Source: Iamia sp. SCSIO 61187 (GTDB taxonomy: Bacteria; Actinomycetota; Acidimicrobiia; Acidimicrobiales; Iamiaceae). Taken from it: DNA of 64,000 bases. The position numbers were made by a program, and so were the translations under genes. Shown piece by piece: positions 10,292 through 18,925 of this stretch. The notes under the pieces were generated by a model. It saw only the letters and a program-made list of their open reading frames with translations, searched no databases and was not told the DNA's origin. The stretch is taken from NCBI RefSeq assembly GCF_019443745.1, contig NZ_CP050948.1:2528001-2592000 (forward strand), written 5' to 3'. Within the stretch, counting starts at the first letter, position 1, and each line of letters starts with the position of its first letter.

Positions 10292-10770
10292 CCGTTGAGC
10301 AGGCGGTCGAGGGCGGCGAGCCCCTCGTCGGTGCCGACGGCCACGATCGTCTCGCCGCCGACGAAGCGGTGCTCGGGCCCCGGTGCCGGGATCGTGGTCT
10401 CGTCCTTGATCACGGCGACGATCGACACCCCGGTCTGGGTCCGGAAGGCGCCCTCGGCGATCGTGCGGCCCACGAACGGCGACGACGGCTCGACGGTCAG
10501 CCACTCGATGGCCAGCCCCTCGATGCGCTGCTGGACGGCGGTCAGGGCCTCGTTGACCCGCGACGCGCCGAGCAGCTCGGCCAGGGTGCGGGCGTCGTCG
10601 CCGTCGAGGACGATCTGGGCCAGGCACCGGTCGGGGTCGACCCGGTCGTAGACCACCAGCTCGCGCCGCCCGGTGCGGTGGGTGATGACCCCGACGATGG
10701 TCCCGCTCGCCGTCGTGAACTCCAGCCGGACCCCGACGCCGGGCAGCTGGGTCTCGGTCACCTCGGCCAC
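10288..10770 (-). CDS. Antiporter regulatory subunit with RCK_C (TrkA-C) domain
   Basis: A 160-residue soluble protein. Residues 1-70 form a small beta-rich N-terminal domain beginning TETQLPGVGVRLEF, typical of KhtT-like subunits. Residues about 75-160 form a TrkA-C/RCK_C ligand-binding domain (TVEPSSPFVGRTIAEG, FVGGETIVAVGTDEGL). In KhtTU-type systems this subunit gates the antiporter in response to a nucleotide or pH. It is translationally coupled to the antiporter gene (GTGA overlap) and so forms a complex with it by inference. Confidence 0.87.
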   Translation of the reverse strand: MAEVTETQLPGVGVRLEFTTASGTIVGVITHRTGRRELVVYDRVDPDRCLAQIVLDGDDARTLAELLGASRVNEALTAVQQRIEGLAIEWLTVEPSSPFVGRTIAEGAFRTQTGVSIVAVIKDETTIPAPGPEHRFVGGETIVAVGTDEGLAALDRLLNG

Positions 10771-10830
10771 GGGGCCTCCTCCGGTCGTCCGGCGGCCGAC
10801 AGTACCGGGACGGCGCGGCCGAGCGGCCCG

Positions 10831-11355
10831 TCAGCCGTCCCGGTGGTCCTCGACCCGGCCGGCCCAGCACGCCGGGTCCCCGCCCTCGTCGTCCTCGTGG
10901 CGGCCCAGGAACGAGACGTGGAACCGCACCGGCCCTCGCAGGACCACGCGGTGGACCACCTCGGGCGGGATCGCCTGGGCCTCCCCGGCCCGGACGGTCC
11001 GCTCGCCGGACGGGTCCGACGCCAGCCAGAAGCCGAGCGCGCCGTCGAGGACCTGCAGGCGGCCCCAGCGACCGGCGGCGACGCGGTGCTCGCCGGTGAG
11101 CCCGGCGGGGGTGCTGTGCTCGTCCCACGTCGCCGTGGTGCGCAGCACGCTCAGGCCCGCAGGCAGCTCCGCCCGGTCGCACGGGGGGCAGTCGAGGCTG
11201 GTGCCCACGTGCGCGGTCCTCCCCTCGGCGGTGTCCACCCAGGGGGCGACGCGGTACGGCGGGCGGTGGCGGACGTGCTGGCCGTGGAGGCACGACAGCT
11301 CGGCCACCCAGTCACCGTCGTCGCCCCGGTGCCAGCCGGTGATGGTGCGCTCCAT
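10831..11355 (-). CDS. DUF3565-DUF1971 fusion protein
   Basis: A 174-residue protein that appears to join two small families usually encoded separately. The first ~70 residues (start MERTITGWHRGDDGDWVAEL, a conserved HGQH, then CPPCDRAELP) match the DUF3565 pattern. The remainder (LPAGLSVLRTTATWDE, then PEVVHRV, ending VRFHVSFLG) matches DUF1971, a cupin-like fold found in tellurite-resistance-type proteins. Cys and His residues could bind a metal, but no enzyme activity is established for either family. ATG 11355 was chosen because the family motif begins there. It lies directly downstream of the epimerase gene (stop 11361). Confidence 0.75.
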   Translation of the reverse strand: MERTITGWHRGDDGDWVAELSCLHGQHVRHRPPYRVAPWVDTAEGRTAHVGTSLDCPPCDRAELPAGLSVLRTTATWDEHSTPAGLTGEHRVAAGRWGRLQVLDGALGFWLASDPSGERTVRAGEAQAIPPEVVHRVVLRGPVRFHVSFLGRHEDDEGGDPACWAGRVEDHRDG

Positions 11356-11360
11356 GCCGA

Positions 11361-12356
11361 TCAGGACCCGGCCTCGGGGGGCGCGCCCTCGCCCCGGAGG
11401 GCCGCGGTGGGGGCCCGTCTCGTGGTCCGCATGCCCTCCAGGCCCTCGGCCAGGGCCTCGTGCCCGGACATGGCGGGCGACCAGCCCAGCACGTCGCGAG
11501 CCCGGCTGGAGTCGAGCAGAGGGCACCCGAACACGAGCCGCACCCACCCCGGGTCGACGGGCTGGAGGTGCGCCCGCCAGGTCAGCGAGGCGGCGGCCCG
11601 GGCGGGCAGCCGGAGGGCGGGCACGTGGCGGCCCCCGACCACGTCGTCGGTGGCCAGGTTGAACGCGCCGGAGACCGACCCGAGGGCGGCCTCGGCGAAG
11701 GCCCGGGCGACGTCGATGGCGTGGACGACCTGGAAGCGGGTGGGGACCCGGTCCACCAGGGAGGGGCGGAGGGCGGCGGGGAGCCCCGGCAGACGGGGCA
11801 GGAAGTACCGCTTCAGCTCCAGCCCGGCCCGCTCCTGGAAGATCAGGGCCGGTCGCATGCGCACGACCCGCAGCGTCGGGTGGTCGGCCTCGATGGTGTC
11901 GAGCAGTCCCTCGACCTCGGCCTTGTGCCGCGAGTACGGGTGGTGCGGGTGGCCGCCGAGCGGCCAGCTCTCGTCGACCGTCCGGTCCTTGGGCCCGGCC
12001 GCGTAGGCCCCGACCGACGAGGCGTGGACGAGAGCGGGCACCCCGGCGGCGACGGCAGCGGCGAAGACCCGGGCCGAGCCGTCGACGTTGGTGCGCCGCT
12101 GGGCGTCGACGTCCCACGAGGGCTGGATCAGCCAGGCCAGGTGCACCAGGGCGTCGGCGCCGACGACGGCTGGCTCCAGGTCGTCCACGGTGATGTCGGC
12201 CCCGAACCAGCGGACCTTGGCGCGGTGCTCCTGCTCGGGCGGGCGCCGGGACAGGGCCCGCACCTCGGCGACGCGGGGGTCGGTGTCGAGGACGTCGAGC
12301 AGGGCGGCGCCGACGTTCCCCGACGCCCCGGTCACGGTGATGGTGGATCCGGGCAC
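11361..12356 (-). CDS. NAD-dependent epimerase/dehydratase (extended SDR)
   Basis: A 331-residue Rossmann protein. The nucleotide motif is at the very N-terminus (VTGASGNVG), LVHLAW is the beta-4 segment, and the catalytic serine and YxxxK follow (VHASSVGAYAAG, then HPYSRHKAE). This places it in the extended short-chain dehydrogenase family acting on a nucleotide sugar or similar substrate; the substrate is unknown. The GTG at 12356 is preferred because the Rossmann fold begins within five residues and GGGAGC precedes it. Longer in-frame starts would run antisense into the divergent DUF488 gene. It shares a short intergenic region with that gene. Confidence 0.83.
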   Translation of the reverse strand: MPGSTITVTGASGNVGAALLDVLDTDPRVAEVRALSRRPPEQEHRAKVRWFGADITVDDLEPAVVGADALVHLAWLIQPSWDVDAQRRTNVDGSARVFAAAVAAGVPALVHASSVGAYAAGPKDRTVDESWPLGGHPHHPYSRHKAEVEGLLDTIEADHPTLRVVRMRPALIFQERAGLELKRYFLPRLPGLPAALRPSLVDRVPTRFQVVHAIDVARAFAEAALGSVSGAFNLATDDVVGGRHVPALRLPARAAASLTWRAHLQPVDPGWVRLVFGCPLLDSSRARDVLGWSPAMSGHEALAEGLEGMRTTRRAPTAALRGEGAPPEAGS

Positions 12357-12435
12357 AGCCCACCGCTCCCCCCGGCGCGCGGCCTTGAACCGGGTCGTGC
12401 TGGGACCCGGGCGCTCGTCGGGGTAGACGGGGTCC

Positions 12436-13014
12436 GTGACCGCCTCCCCCGCCCCGTCCCCGGCCGAAGGCCGGACCACGCTGCTGACGGTCGGGCACGG
12501 GACGTTGCCGGCCGCCGGCCTGGCCGAGCTGCTCGAGGGCGCCGGGGTCGCGCACCTCGTGGACGTCCGGGCCTTCCCCGGGAGCCGGCGGAACCCGCAG
12601 TTCGGCCAGGACGAGATGCGCCGGTGGCTGCCCGAGGCCGGCATCGGGTACCACTGGGCCGAGGCCCTCGGCGGGCGGCGGCGGCCGGTCCCCGACTCAC
12701 GGCACGTCGCCCTGCGGAACGAGTCGTTCCGGGCCTACGCCGACCACATGGAGACACCCCTCTTCACCGACGCCCTCGACCACCTCCTGGCCGGTGCGGC
12801 CGGCGCGCCCACCGCGGTGATGTGCAGCGAGTCGGTGTGGTGGCGGTGCCACCGCCGTCTGCTGGCCGACCACGCAGTCCTGGTCCGGGGCGTCGACGTC
12901 CGCCACCTCATGCACGACGGCCGGCTCACCCCGCACCCGCCGACCGACGGCGTCCGCCGCGACGGCGACAACGTCGCCTACGACCTCCTGGCCCAGCCGC
13001 CCCTGCCGCTGTAG
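12436..13014 (+). CDS. DUF488 domain-containing protein
   Basis: A 192-residue protein of the DUF488 family. Visible family motifs are LLTVGHGT near the N-terminus, LVDVRAFPGSRRNPQF, and the cysteine-containing VMCSESVWWRCHRRLLAD that is usual in this family. The function is unknown; the conserved cysteine, arginine and histidine pattern suggests a small catalytic or nucleic-acid-related role. GTG start at 12436. It is divergent from the epimerase gene and converges on the GNAT gene. Confidence 0.8.
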   Translation: MTASPAPSPAEGRTTLLTVGHGTLPAAGLAELLEGAGVAHLVDVRAFPGSRRNPQFGQDEMRRWLPEAGIGYHWAEALGGRRRPVPDSRHVALRNESFRAYADHMETPLFTDALDHLLAGAAGAPTAVMCSESVWWRCHRRLLADHAVLVRGVDVRHLMHDGRLTPHPPTDGVRRDGDNVAYDLLAQPPLPL

Positions 13015-13062
13015 CCGCCCGTCCCGCGAACCGGCGACCCGTCCGAGCCCGGGAGGCCGGCC

Positions 13063-13635
13063 TCAGCTGTCGACGACGTGGGCGTGGAGGTGCATGTCGT
13101 GCCACCCGTCGTCGTGGAGCAGGGCGCGTCGGAGGGTCCCCTCCGCCGGGTAGCCGGCCCGCTCGGCGACGCGGCACGACCCCGGGTTCTCGACCGAGTG
13201 CCTGATCTCCAGGCGTTGGAACCCGGCGCCGTGGGCCCAGTCGGTCACGGCCCGGACCGCCCGTGCCGCCACGCCCCGCCCTCGGGCCGAGGGGAGGACC
13301 CAGTAGGTGACCTCGCCCTGGCCGGCGGCCAGACGGAGGTACAGCGTGACCCGCACCGCCACCGCCCCATCGGCGGTGCGGGCAGCCCAGGTGGCCGCCG
13401 TCTCCGACGACCAGCCGGCGTGCGTGCCGAGGACCCAGTCCGCCGCCTCGTCGGGGTCGTCGAGCCGGCGGAGGTTCCAGCGCTGCACGGCCGGGTCGGC
13501 GAACGCATCGAGGACCGCCGGGACGTCGTCGGGCTCGAACCGCCGGAGGATCAGGTCGTCGTCGGCGGCGAGCGTCGGCTGGGCCGAGGAGGCCAGCGCA
13601 CCCGGTGCGAGCACCGGCGGGACGAGGCGGGGCAC
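13063..13635 (-). CDS. GNAT family N-acetyltransferase (RimJ/RimL-like)
   Basis: A 190-residue acetyltransferase. The fold begins at LILRRFEPDDVPAVLDAF, continues through the beta-4 strand GEVTYWVLPSARGRGVA that carries the acetyl-CoA pyrophosphate loop, and then ENPGSCRVAERAGYPAEGTLR, the usual RimJ/L-type ending. It would acetylate an amino group on a protein N-terminus, small molecule or antibiotic; the substrate is unknown. It converges on the DUF488 gene with a 48-base gap and is divergent from the histidine-phosphatase gene. Confidence 0.85.
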   Translation of the reverse strand: MPRLVPPVLAPGALASSAQPTLAADDDLILRRFEPDDVPAVLDAFADPAVQRWNLRRLDDPDEAADWVLGTHAGWSSETAATWAARTADGAVAVRVTLYLRLAAGQGEVTYWVLPSARGRGVAARAVRAVTDWAHGAGFQRLEIRHSVENPGSCRVAERAGYPAEGTLRRALLHDDGWHDMHLHAHVVDS

Positions 13636-13751
13636 GACCGCCTAACGGTGCCGGGCACCGGTCAGCGTTTGCACGGCGTCCACGGCCGCAGCCTACGGAC
13701 CAGGCACCCGGCGATCGAGGCCGCGAGCGCCGGCCTGGCGGCTTCGATCGG

Positions 13752-13757
13752 TACCGT
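13752..13757 (+). promoter_or_regulatory. -10 element (TACCGT) of a probable leaderless promoter
   Basis: TACCGT ends eight bases before ATG 13766, and no Shine-Dalgarno sequence is visible. Transcription would start at or next to the start codon. Confidence 0.5.
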
Positions 13758-13765
13758 GCCGTCCT

Positions 13766-14449
13766 ATGCGTCTGATCCTGGTGCGACACGGCGATGCCCA
13801 CGCCGGCTTCCACGGCCCGATCGCCGGCCCGACCGGGTGCGGGGGGCTGACGCCGCTCGGCCGCCGCCAGGCCGAGGCCCTCCGCGACCACCTGGCGACC
13901 ACCGGCCGGTACGAAGCCGACGTGCTCGTGGCGAGCATCCTCCCCCGGGCCATCGAGACGGCGACGATCATCGCCCCGGGGCTGGGCATCGAGCTCTCGG
14001 TCCGCGACTGCGACCTGTGCGAGGTGCACACGGGCGAGGCCGACGGAGTCGACTGGTCCGAGTACAACGGACGCTACGGCTCGTTCGACATGGAGGCCGA
14101 GCCGGATCGGCCCTTCGCCCCAGGCGGCGACAGCTGGAACGGGTTCCACGTCCGTGTCCGTCGCACCGTCGAGCGGCTGGCGGCCGACCACGCCGGCCGG
14201 ACGGTGGTGGCGGTCTGCCACGCCGGCGTGATCATGGCGTCGATGCGGCTACTGCTCGGCATCCCCGACCCGGCCACCAGCGCCCACCTGCGACCCACCA
14301 ACACGGGCCTCACGGAGTGGGAGCACGACCCCGAGCTCGGGACGTGGATCCTCCGGGCCTACAACCAGGCCGACCACCTCATGGACCTCCCCCGCCCGCC
14401 CCGACCCGACGACGACCCCGTGGTGGTGCCGCCCGACCCGGCGGGGTAG
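13766..14449 (+). CDS. Histidine phosphatase superfamily protein
   Basis: A 227-residue protein of the phosphoglycerate-mutase/histidine-phosphatase fold. The phosphate-binding RHG motif is at the N-terminus (ILVRHGDAH, His9), [12 protein letters not shown] and the arginine in [10 protein letters not shown] follow, the acidic [11 protein letters not shown] segment is next, and the second catalytic histidine is in [10 protein letters not shown]. It would hydrolyse a phosphomonoester; the substrate cannot be told from sequence. The ATG is probably the first base of a leaderless mRNA. It is followed after 11 bases by the ParB-like gene, so the two may be cotranscribed. Confidence 0.88.
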   Translation: MRLILVRHGDAHAGFHGPIAGPTGCGGLTPLGRRQAEALRDHLATTGRYEADVLVASILPRAIETATIIAPGLGIELSVRDCDLCEVHTGEADGVDWSEYNGRYGSFDMEAEPDRPFAPGGDSWNGFHVRVRRTVERLAADHAGRTVVAVCHAGVIMASMRLLLGIPDPATSAHLRPTNTGLTEWEHDPELGTWILRAYNQADHLMDLPRPPRPDDDPVVVPPDPAG

Positions 14450-14460
14450 GGGCGCCAGCC

Positions 14461-14928
14461 ATGACCGACGGCGAGCAGTACACGACCGAGGCGGCCCGGG
14501 CCGCCGCCGCCCACGACGAGCTGGCGGAGTGGGTCGCCGCCTTCCTGTCCAGCCCCGGCAGCGACAACGCCGCCCTGGCGGAGCAGCTCGCCGACCAGCC
14601 GCGCTGGTGGATCGGACCGGTCGAGGTCCCCCTCGACCAGCTGGGTCGGCTGGCCGGGCCGCCCGGTCACCCGGTCGTGGAGGTCGTCGACGACCACGAG
14701 TGGCGCGACGACGTCGACGACCTGGCGCAGCAGGTCGAGGACGGGCAGGAGCCGGCGCCGGTGATCGCCACGCACACCGACGACGGGCTGAAGCTCGAGG
14801 ACGGCAACCACCGGGTCGAGGCCCTGCGCCGGGCCGGCGTGGACCGGGCCTGGACCGTCATCGGCTTCGACGACCCCGAGGCGCGCGACCGCTTCATCGC
14901 CCGCAGCGAGCAGGCCCCCTCGGTGTGA
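14461..14928 (+). CDS. Small ParB/Srx-fold-like hypothetical protein
   Basis: A 155-residue acidic protein. The C-terminal half contains [19 protein letters not shown], which strongly recalls the ParB/sulfiredoxin motif (DGxHRxxAxxxxG), preceded by [10 protein letters not shown]. The first half ([18 protein letters not shown]) resembles the parameter-setting strand of ParB N-terminal domains. No helix-turn-helix for DNA binding is present, so it is not a chromosome-partition ParB. A nucleotide-binding or CTPase-like fold is the most likely reading. It lies 11 bases after the histidine phosphatase gene. Confidence 0.65.
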   Translation: MTDGEQYTTEAARAAAAHDELAEWVAAFLSSPGSDNAALAEQLADQPRWWIGPVEVPLDQLGRLAGPPGHPVVEVVDDHEWRDDVDDLAQQVEDGQEPAPVIATHTDDGLKLEDGNHRVEALRRAGVDRAWTVIGFDDPEARDRFIARSEQAPSV

Positions 14929-14958
14929 GGGGGCCGCCCGCAGCGCCACGGACGACGG

Positions 14959-14977
14959 CCGGCGCTCGGGGCGCCGG
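14959..14977. terminator. GC hairpin between convergent genes
   Basis: CCGGCGC (14959-14965) pairs perfectly with GCGCCGG (14971-14977) around a five-base loop, in the 52-base gap between the converging ParB-like and ligase genes. It could end transcripts from both sides; it lacks a U-tract. Confidence 0.4.
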
Positions 14978-14980
14978 GGG

Positions 14981-16615
14981 TCAGGCCGTCGGCAGCTCGT
15001 AGTCCTGGAACTGGGTGCGCAGGTCCTTCTTGGAGAACTTGCCCACGCTGGTCTTGGGGATCTCGTCGACGAAGGCCACGTCGTCGGGCAGCCACCACTT
15101 GGCCACCTTGCCGTCGAGGAACTCGAGGATCTCCTCCTTGGTGGCCTCCTCGCCCTCCTTGAGGACGACGCAGGCCAGCGGCCGCTCCTGCCACTTGGGG
15201 TGCTTGACGCCGATGACGGCGGCCTCGGCGACCTTGGGGTGGCCCATGATCTCGTTCTCCAGCTCGACTGTGGAGATCCACTCCCCGCCGGACTTCACCA
15301 CGTCCTTGGTCCGGTCGACGATGCGCATGTAGCCGTGCTGGTCGACGGTGGCCACGTCGCCGGTCTTGAGCCAGCCGTCCTCGGTGAAGCTCTCCGGCGA
15401 GCGGTCGTCGTTGTAGTACGCCCGGGCGATCCAGGCGCCCTTGGCCTGGATCTCGCCCTGGGCCTCGCCGTCCTTGGCGACCGGCTCGAGGCTCTCGGGG
15501 TCGACGACCCGCAGGTCGACACCGGCCAGGGGCACGCCGATGGTGGCCCGCAGGTCGGCGAGCTCCTCCTCGCCCAGGCCGTCGGCCAGGGTCGTCTTGA
15601 TGTGGCCGGCCGACGCCACGGGGCTGGTCTCGGTCATCCCCCACGCCTGGTAGATGGGCAGGCCGACCTGCTCGCGGTAGGCCTCCGACAGGGCCTTGGG
15701 CACGGCGGAGCCGCCGCACGGGATGGCCCGCAGGGCGGACAGGTCCCGGCCCTTCAGCTCGGGCAGGACACCCATCCAGATCGTCGGGACCCCGGCGGCG
15801 ATGGTGACCTTCTCGCTCTCGATCAGGTCGGCGAGCGGCGCCGGCGCCATGTTGGGGCCGGGCATGACGAGGTTGGCGCCGACGGCGACGCCGACGTGGG
15901 CCAGGCCCCAGGCGTTGGCGTGGAACATGGGCACGACCGGCAGGATCGTGTCGGTCTCGGAGGCGCCGATGGCGTCGACGGCCATCACGCCCATGGTGTG
16001 CAGGTAGGTCGAGCGGTGGCTGTAGACGACGCCCTTGGGGTTGCCCGTGGTGCCGGACGTGTAGCACATGCTCGCGGCCTGGTTCTCGTCCCGGACGTCC
16101 CAGGTGGCGGGCTCGGCCGCGGCGAGGAGCTCCTCGTACTGGTGGACGGTCTTGCCCGGCGGGGCCTCGTCGGGCACCTCGCCGGCCCCGTCGTCCATGA
16201 CCACGATGTGCTTGACGGTCTCGAACGTCGGGAGCAGCGGCCACACCAGGGCGGCCAGGCTGCGGTCGACGAAGACGACCTCGTCCTCGGCGTGGTTGGC
16301 GATGTAGGTCAGCTGCTCGGGGAACAGGCGGATGTTCAACGTGTGGAGGACCCGGCCGCTGCACGGGGCGGCGAAGTAGAGCTCGAGGTGGTTGGCGGTG
16401 TTCCACCCGAAGGTGGCCACCCGGCCGTCCGCCGAGATGCCCAGGTCGGCCAGCACCCCACCGGCCTTGCGGGTGCGGGCCGCCCACTCCCCGTAGGTCC
16501 GGGTCTCCCGGCCGGTGGCGGTGGCCGTGATGACCCGCTTGTCGTGGAAGAGGTTCTCGGCCCGGTCGAAGAAGTGCTCCAGCGAGAGCGGGTGGTCCTG
16601 CATCAGGCCCAACAT
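14981..16615 (-). CDS. Fatty-acid/long-chain acyl-CoA ligase (AMP-forming)
   Basis: A 544-residue adenylate-forming enzyme. The P-loop-like A3 motif is [11 protein letters not shown], followed by GMTETSP (A5), KTGD (A7), [14 protein letters not shown] (A8 hinge) and the catalytic lysine in [12 protein letters not shown]. It would activate a fatty or aromatic acid as acyl-AMP and pass it to CoA. The SGGEWIS hinge and length fit medium/long-chain acyl-CoA synthetases of actinobacterial lipid metabolism. The start is ATG 16615. It is divergent from the shorter MenE-like ligase. Confidence 0.9.
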   Translation of the reverse strand: MLGLMQDHPLSLEHFFDRAENLFHDKRVITATATGRETRTYGEWAARTRKAGGVLADLGISADGRVATFGWNTANHLELYFAAPCSGRVLHTLNIRLFPEQLTYIANHAEDEVVFVDRSLAALVWPLLPTFETVKHIVVMDDGAGEVPDEAPPGKTVHQYEELLAAAEPATWDVRDENQAASMCYTSGTTGNPKGVVYSHRSTYLHTMGVMAVDAIGASETDTILPVVPMFHANAWGLAHVGVAVGANLVMPGPNMAPAPLADLIESEKVTIAAGVPTIWMGVLPELKGRDLSALRAIPCGGSAVPKALSEAYREQVGLPIYQAWGMTETSPVASAGHIKTTLADGLGEEELADLRATIGVPLAGVDLRVVDPESLEPVAKDGEAQGEIQAKGAWIARAYYNDDRSPESFTEDGWLKTGDVATVDQHGYMRIVDRTKDVVKSGGEWISTVELENEIMGHPKVAEAAVIGVKHPKWQERPLACVVLKEGEEATKEEILEFLDGKVAKWWLPDDVAFVDEIPKTSVGKFSKKDLRTQFQDYELPTA

Positions 16616-16724
16616 GGGGTCCTCCGGGGGTTCGTGCGACGGCGTGGGTGGGTCGGTGGGGAGATGGGGCCCCGACCGTAGCGGCCGCCCTCCCCCCGGT
16701 GTCGGCCGTCACGACGGATGCCCG

Positions 16725-16730
16725 TACCCT
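16725..16730 (+). promoter_or_regulatory. -10 element (TACCCT) of a probable leaderless promoter
   Basis: TACCCT ends seven bases before GTG 16738. This supports that GTG as the true start rather than in-frame GTG/ATG codons further upstream. Confidence 0.5.
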
Positions 16731-16737
16731 CCCCGAC

Positions 16738-17868
16738 GTGGGACGACTGGTCGGGGTCGAGGCGCGGGGCGGACCTGGCTTCGTCGACCGGCTGCGGCGG
16801 ACCTGGGACGACGGTGACGCCTTGCTGCCCATCGACCCCCGGCTGCCCCCGCCGGCCCGCCAGGACCTCATCGACCGGCTGCGACCGGCCCGGGTGCTGT
16901 CGGCCGCCGGCGACGTCGTCGCCCGCGACCCTGGCGCGCCGCCGGTGGCCGAGGACGACGCCCTCGTGGTGGCGACCAGCGGGTCGACCGGCGCCCCCAA
17001 GGGCGTCGTCCTCACCGGCGCCGCCCTCGCCGCCCACGCCGCGGCCGTCCACGCCCACCTGGGCGTCGGCCCCGACGACCGCTGGCTGGCCTGCCTGCCC
17101 CTGGCCCACATCGGCGGGCTCGGCGTGGTCGTGCGGGCCGTGGTCGACGACGTCGGCCTCGTGGTCCACGACGGCTTCGACCTCGCCGCCGTGGCCTCGG
17201 CCCGGGACGCCGGGGCCACCCTCACATCGCTGGTGCCCACGGCCCTCGACCGCCTCGGCAGCGACGGGTGGCGGTGGGTCGTGCTGGGCGGGTCGGCCGA
17301 CACCGTGGCGGCGCGGCCGGCGAACGTGGTCCGGACCTACGGCATGACCGAGACCGGCGGGGGCGTGGTCTACGACCGGCACCCGCTGCCGGGGGTCGCG
17401 CTGGAGGCGAGGGACGGCCAGCTGTGGGTCCGCTCCCCCACCCTCGCCCGGGGCGTGCGCCAGCCCGACGGCTCGGTGCTCGACCGCCGCCGGGACGGCT
17501 GGCTGGCGACCGGCGACGCCGGGCGGGTCGAGGCCGACGGCACCGTCCACGTCGACGGCCGGGTCGACGAGCTGATCGTGACGGGGGGCGAGAACGTGTG
17601 GCCCACGGTCGTCGAGCGGGCCGTCCTCACCCACCCCGAGGTGGCCGAGGTGGCCGTCGCCGGTCGTCCCGACCCCGCGTGGGGCGAGCAGGTCGTGGCC
17701 TGGATCGTGCCCGTCGACAGGACGGCGCCGCCGTCCCTCGCCGCCCTGCGCGACCACGTCGCCGTCACCCTCCCGCGCCACGCCGCCCCCCGCCGGCTGG
17801 TCGTGGTCGACGCTCTCCCCCGCACGCCGCTGGGCAAGGTCGCCCGCCGGGCCCTGTCCGCCGGCTGA
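16738..17868 (+). CDS. menE: Short AMP-dependent ligase, likely o-succinylbenzoate-CoA ligase
   Basis: A 376-residue adenylate-forming enzyme, unusually short for the superfamily but normal for actinobacterial MenE. It has the A3 motif ATSGSTGAPKGV, GMTETGGG (A5), LATGDAG (A7), GRVDELIVTGGENVWP (A8) and the catalytic lysine in RTPLGKVARR. MenE makes o-succinylbenzoyl-CoA for menaquinone. No other men gene is in the window, so the pathway assignment rests on length and motif style only. The start at 16738 was chosen because a -10-like TACCCT precedes it and the upstream in-frame residues are low-complexity. Confidence 0.7.
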   Translation: MGRLVGVEARGGPGFVDRLRRTWDDGDALLPIDPRLPPPARQDLIDRLRPARVLSAAGDVVARDPGAPPVAEDDALVVATSGSTGAPKGVVLTGAALAAHAAAVHAHLGVGPDDRWLACLPLAHIGGLGVVVRAVVDDVGLVVHDGFDLAAVASARDAGATLTSLVPTALDRLGSDGWRWVVLGGSADTVAARPANVVRTYGMTETGGGVVYDRHPLPGVALEARDGQLWVRSPTLARGVRQPDGSVLDRRRDGWLATGDAGRVEADGTVHVDGRVDELIVTGGENVWPTVVERAVLTHPEVAEVAVAGRPDPAWGEQVVAWIVPVDRTAPPSLAALRDHVAVTLPRHAAPRRLVVVDALPRTPLGKVARRALSAG

Positions 17869-17884
17869 CCCGCCCGACCGGGTC

Positions 17885-17890
17885 TACGTT
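17885..17890 (+). promoter_or_regulatory. -10 element (TACGTT) of a probable leaderless promoter
   Basis: TACGTT ends six bases before ATG 17897 with no Shine-Dalgarno sequence. Confidence 0.5.
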
Positions 17891-17896
17891 CGGGGC

Positions 17897-18544
17897 ATGG
17901 CCGACGAGCTGACCGCGACCGACCTCGCCGCCGACGAGACCCTCGCCGACTGGCGCTACCTGCTGAACACCATCGTGGCGACGTACCGCGCCCCGTCGCT
18001 CACCGAGGCCGCCGCCTTCGTGACCGCCGTGGCCGCCCTGGCCGCCGAGGGCGGGTCCGACGTCGACGTCGACCTCCGCCCGCCCGGCGTGGTCCGGGTC
18101 GGCCTTCCGGCCCCCGACCTCGTCGTGCCCGGCGGGTCCGTGGCCCTCGCCCGCGCCACCTCCGACCGGGCCGCGGGCGACGGCCTGGTCGCGGTGCCGA
18201 GCCAGGCCCGGCTGGAGGAGATCGCCATCGACGTGCTCGACATGGCGGCGGTGAAGCCGTTCTGGCAGGCCGCCCTCGCCTACGAGGACGACGGGGCCGA
18301 CGCCATCGTCGACCCGCTCCGCCTCGGGCCGTCGGTGTGGTTCCAGCCCATGGACGCCCTCCGCCCCGAGCGCAACCACATCCACATCGACATCACCGTC
18401 CCCCACGACGTGGCCGACCAGCGCGTGGCCGACGTGGTCGCCGCCGGCGGCACGATCCGGTACCGCCGCGACCGGGCCTTCACGGTCCTGGCCGACCGCG
18501 AGGGCAACGAGGTCTGCATCTGCACTTGGCTCGACCGCGGCTAG
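17897..18544 (+). CDS. PCD-like/VOC fusion protein
   Basis: A 215-residue two-domain protein. Residues about 18-95 follow the pterin-4a-carbinolamine dehydratase pattern (DWRYLLNTIVATY, AAAFVTAVAALAAEG, DVDLRPPGVVRVGL), but the paired catalytic histidines of that enzyme (HHPD) are replaced by GGSD, so dehydratase activity is unlikely. Residues about 105-212 form a vicinal-oxygen-chelate (VOC) half (LEEIAIDVLDMAAVKPFWQAAL, HIHIDITVP, FTVLADREGNEVCICTW). The VOC part may bind a metal or small ligand. Function unknown. It is preceded by a leaderless-type -10 and follows the MenE-like gene. Confidence 0.7.
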   Translation: MADELTATDLAADETLADWRYLLNTIVATYRAPSLTEAAAFVTAVAALAAEGGSDVDVDLRPPGVVRVGLPAPDLVVPGGSVALARATSDRAAGDGLVAVPSQARLEEIAIDVLDMAAVKPFWQAALAYEDDGADAIVDPLRLGPSVWFQPMDALRPERNHIHIDITVPHDVADQRVADVVAAGGTIRYRRDRAFTVLADREGNEVCICTWLDRG

Positions 18545-18605
18545 GGCCCGCACCGGACGCATCGCACCGCGAGCGGGAACCGGACGAGCGGTCGCCGGTC
18601 AGCCC

Positions 18606-18611
18606 TAGGGT
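18606..18611 (+). promoter_or_regulatory. -10 element (TAGGGT) of a probable leaderless promoter
   Basis: TAGGGT ends six bases before GTG 18618, the same geometry as at 17885 and 24007. Confidence 0.45.
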
Positions 18612-18617
18612 GCCGCT

Positions 18618-18911
18618 GTGTCCACCGTGGTGCTCCTGAGCGTGCTCGCCGTCGTGATCGCCGTCGTGATCGTCGTCGGCGTCTCCGTGGTCGTCGGGCT
18701 CAGCCGCCCGATCCCGCCACCAGCAGGGGACTGGGAGGTCAGGCTCGCCGCCGTCCGGCCCGTGGTGGTCCGGCAGCTGTGGGAACGCCGGCCCGTCGAG
18801 GCCGTGAAGACGGTCCGCTCCGCCACCGGGCTGGGTCTCGCCGAGGCCAAGCAGGTCACCGACGCCATCGCCTTCGAGGAGCGGGTCGACCCCCGCCGTC
18901 GACGGCGCTGA
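18618..18911 (+). CDS. Membrane-anchored protein with L7/L12 C-terminal-like helix motif
   Basis: A 97-residue protein. Residues 3-29 form one strongly hydrophobic helix, followed by a short linker and a soluble tail. The tail contains RPVEAVKTVRSATGLGLAEA followed by KQVTDAI, which matches the helix-turn-helix core of the ribosomal protein L7/L12 C-terminal domain. Similar membrane-anchored L12-like proteins are common in actinobacteria; their role is unknown. It is not a ribosomal protein gene here, because the L12 N-terminal dimerisation domain and ribosomal context are missing. It converges on the flavin monooxygenase gene with a 14-base gap. Confidence 0.7.
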   Translation: MSTVVLLSVLAVVIAVVIVVGVSVVVGLSRPIPPPAGDWEVRLAAVRPVVVRQLWERRPVEAVKTVRSATGLGLAEAKQVTDAIAFEERVDPRRRRR

Positions 18912-18925
18912 GGAGGAGCGAGACC

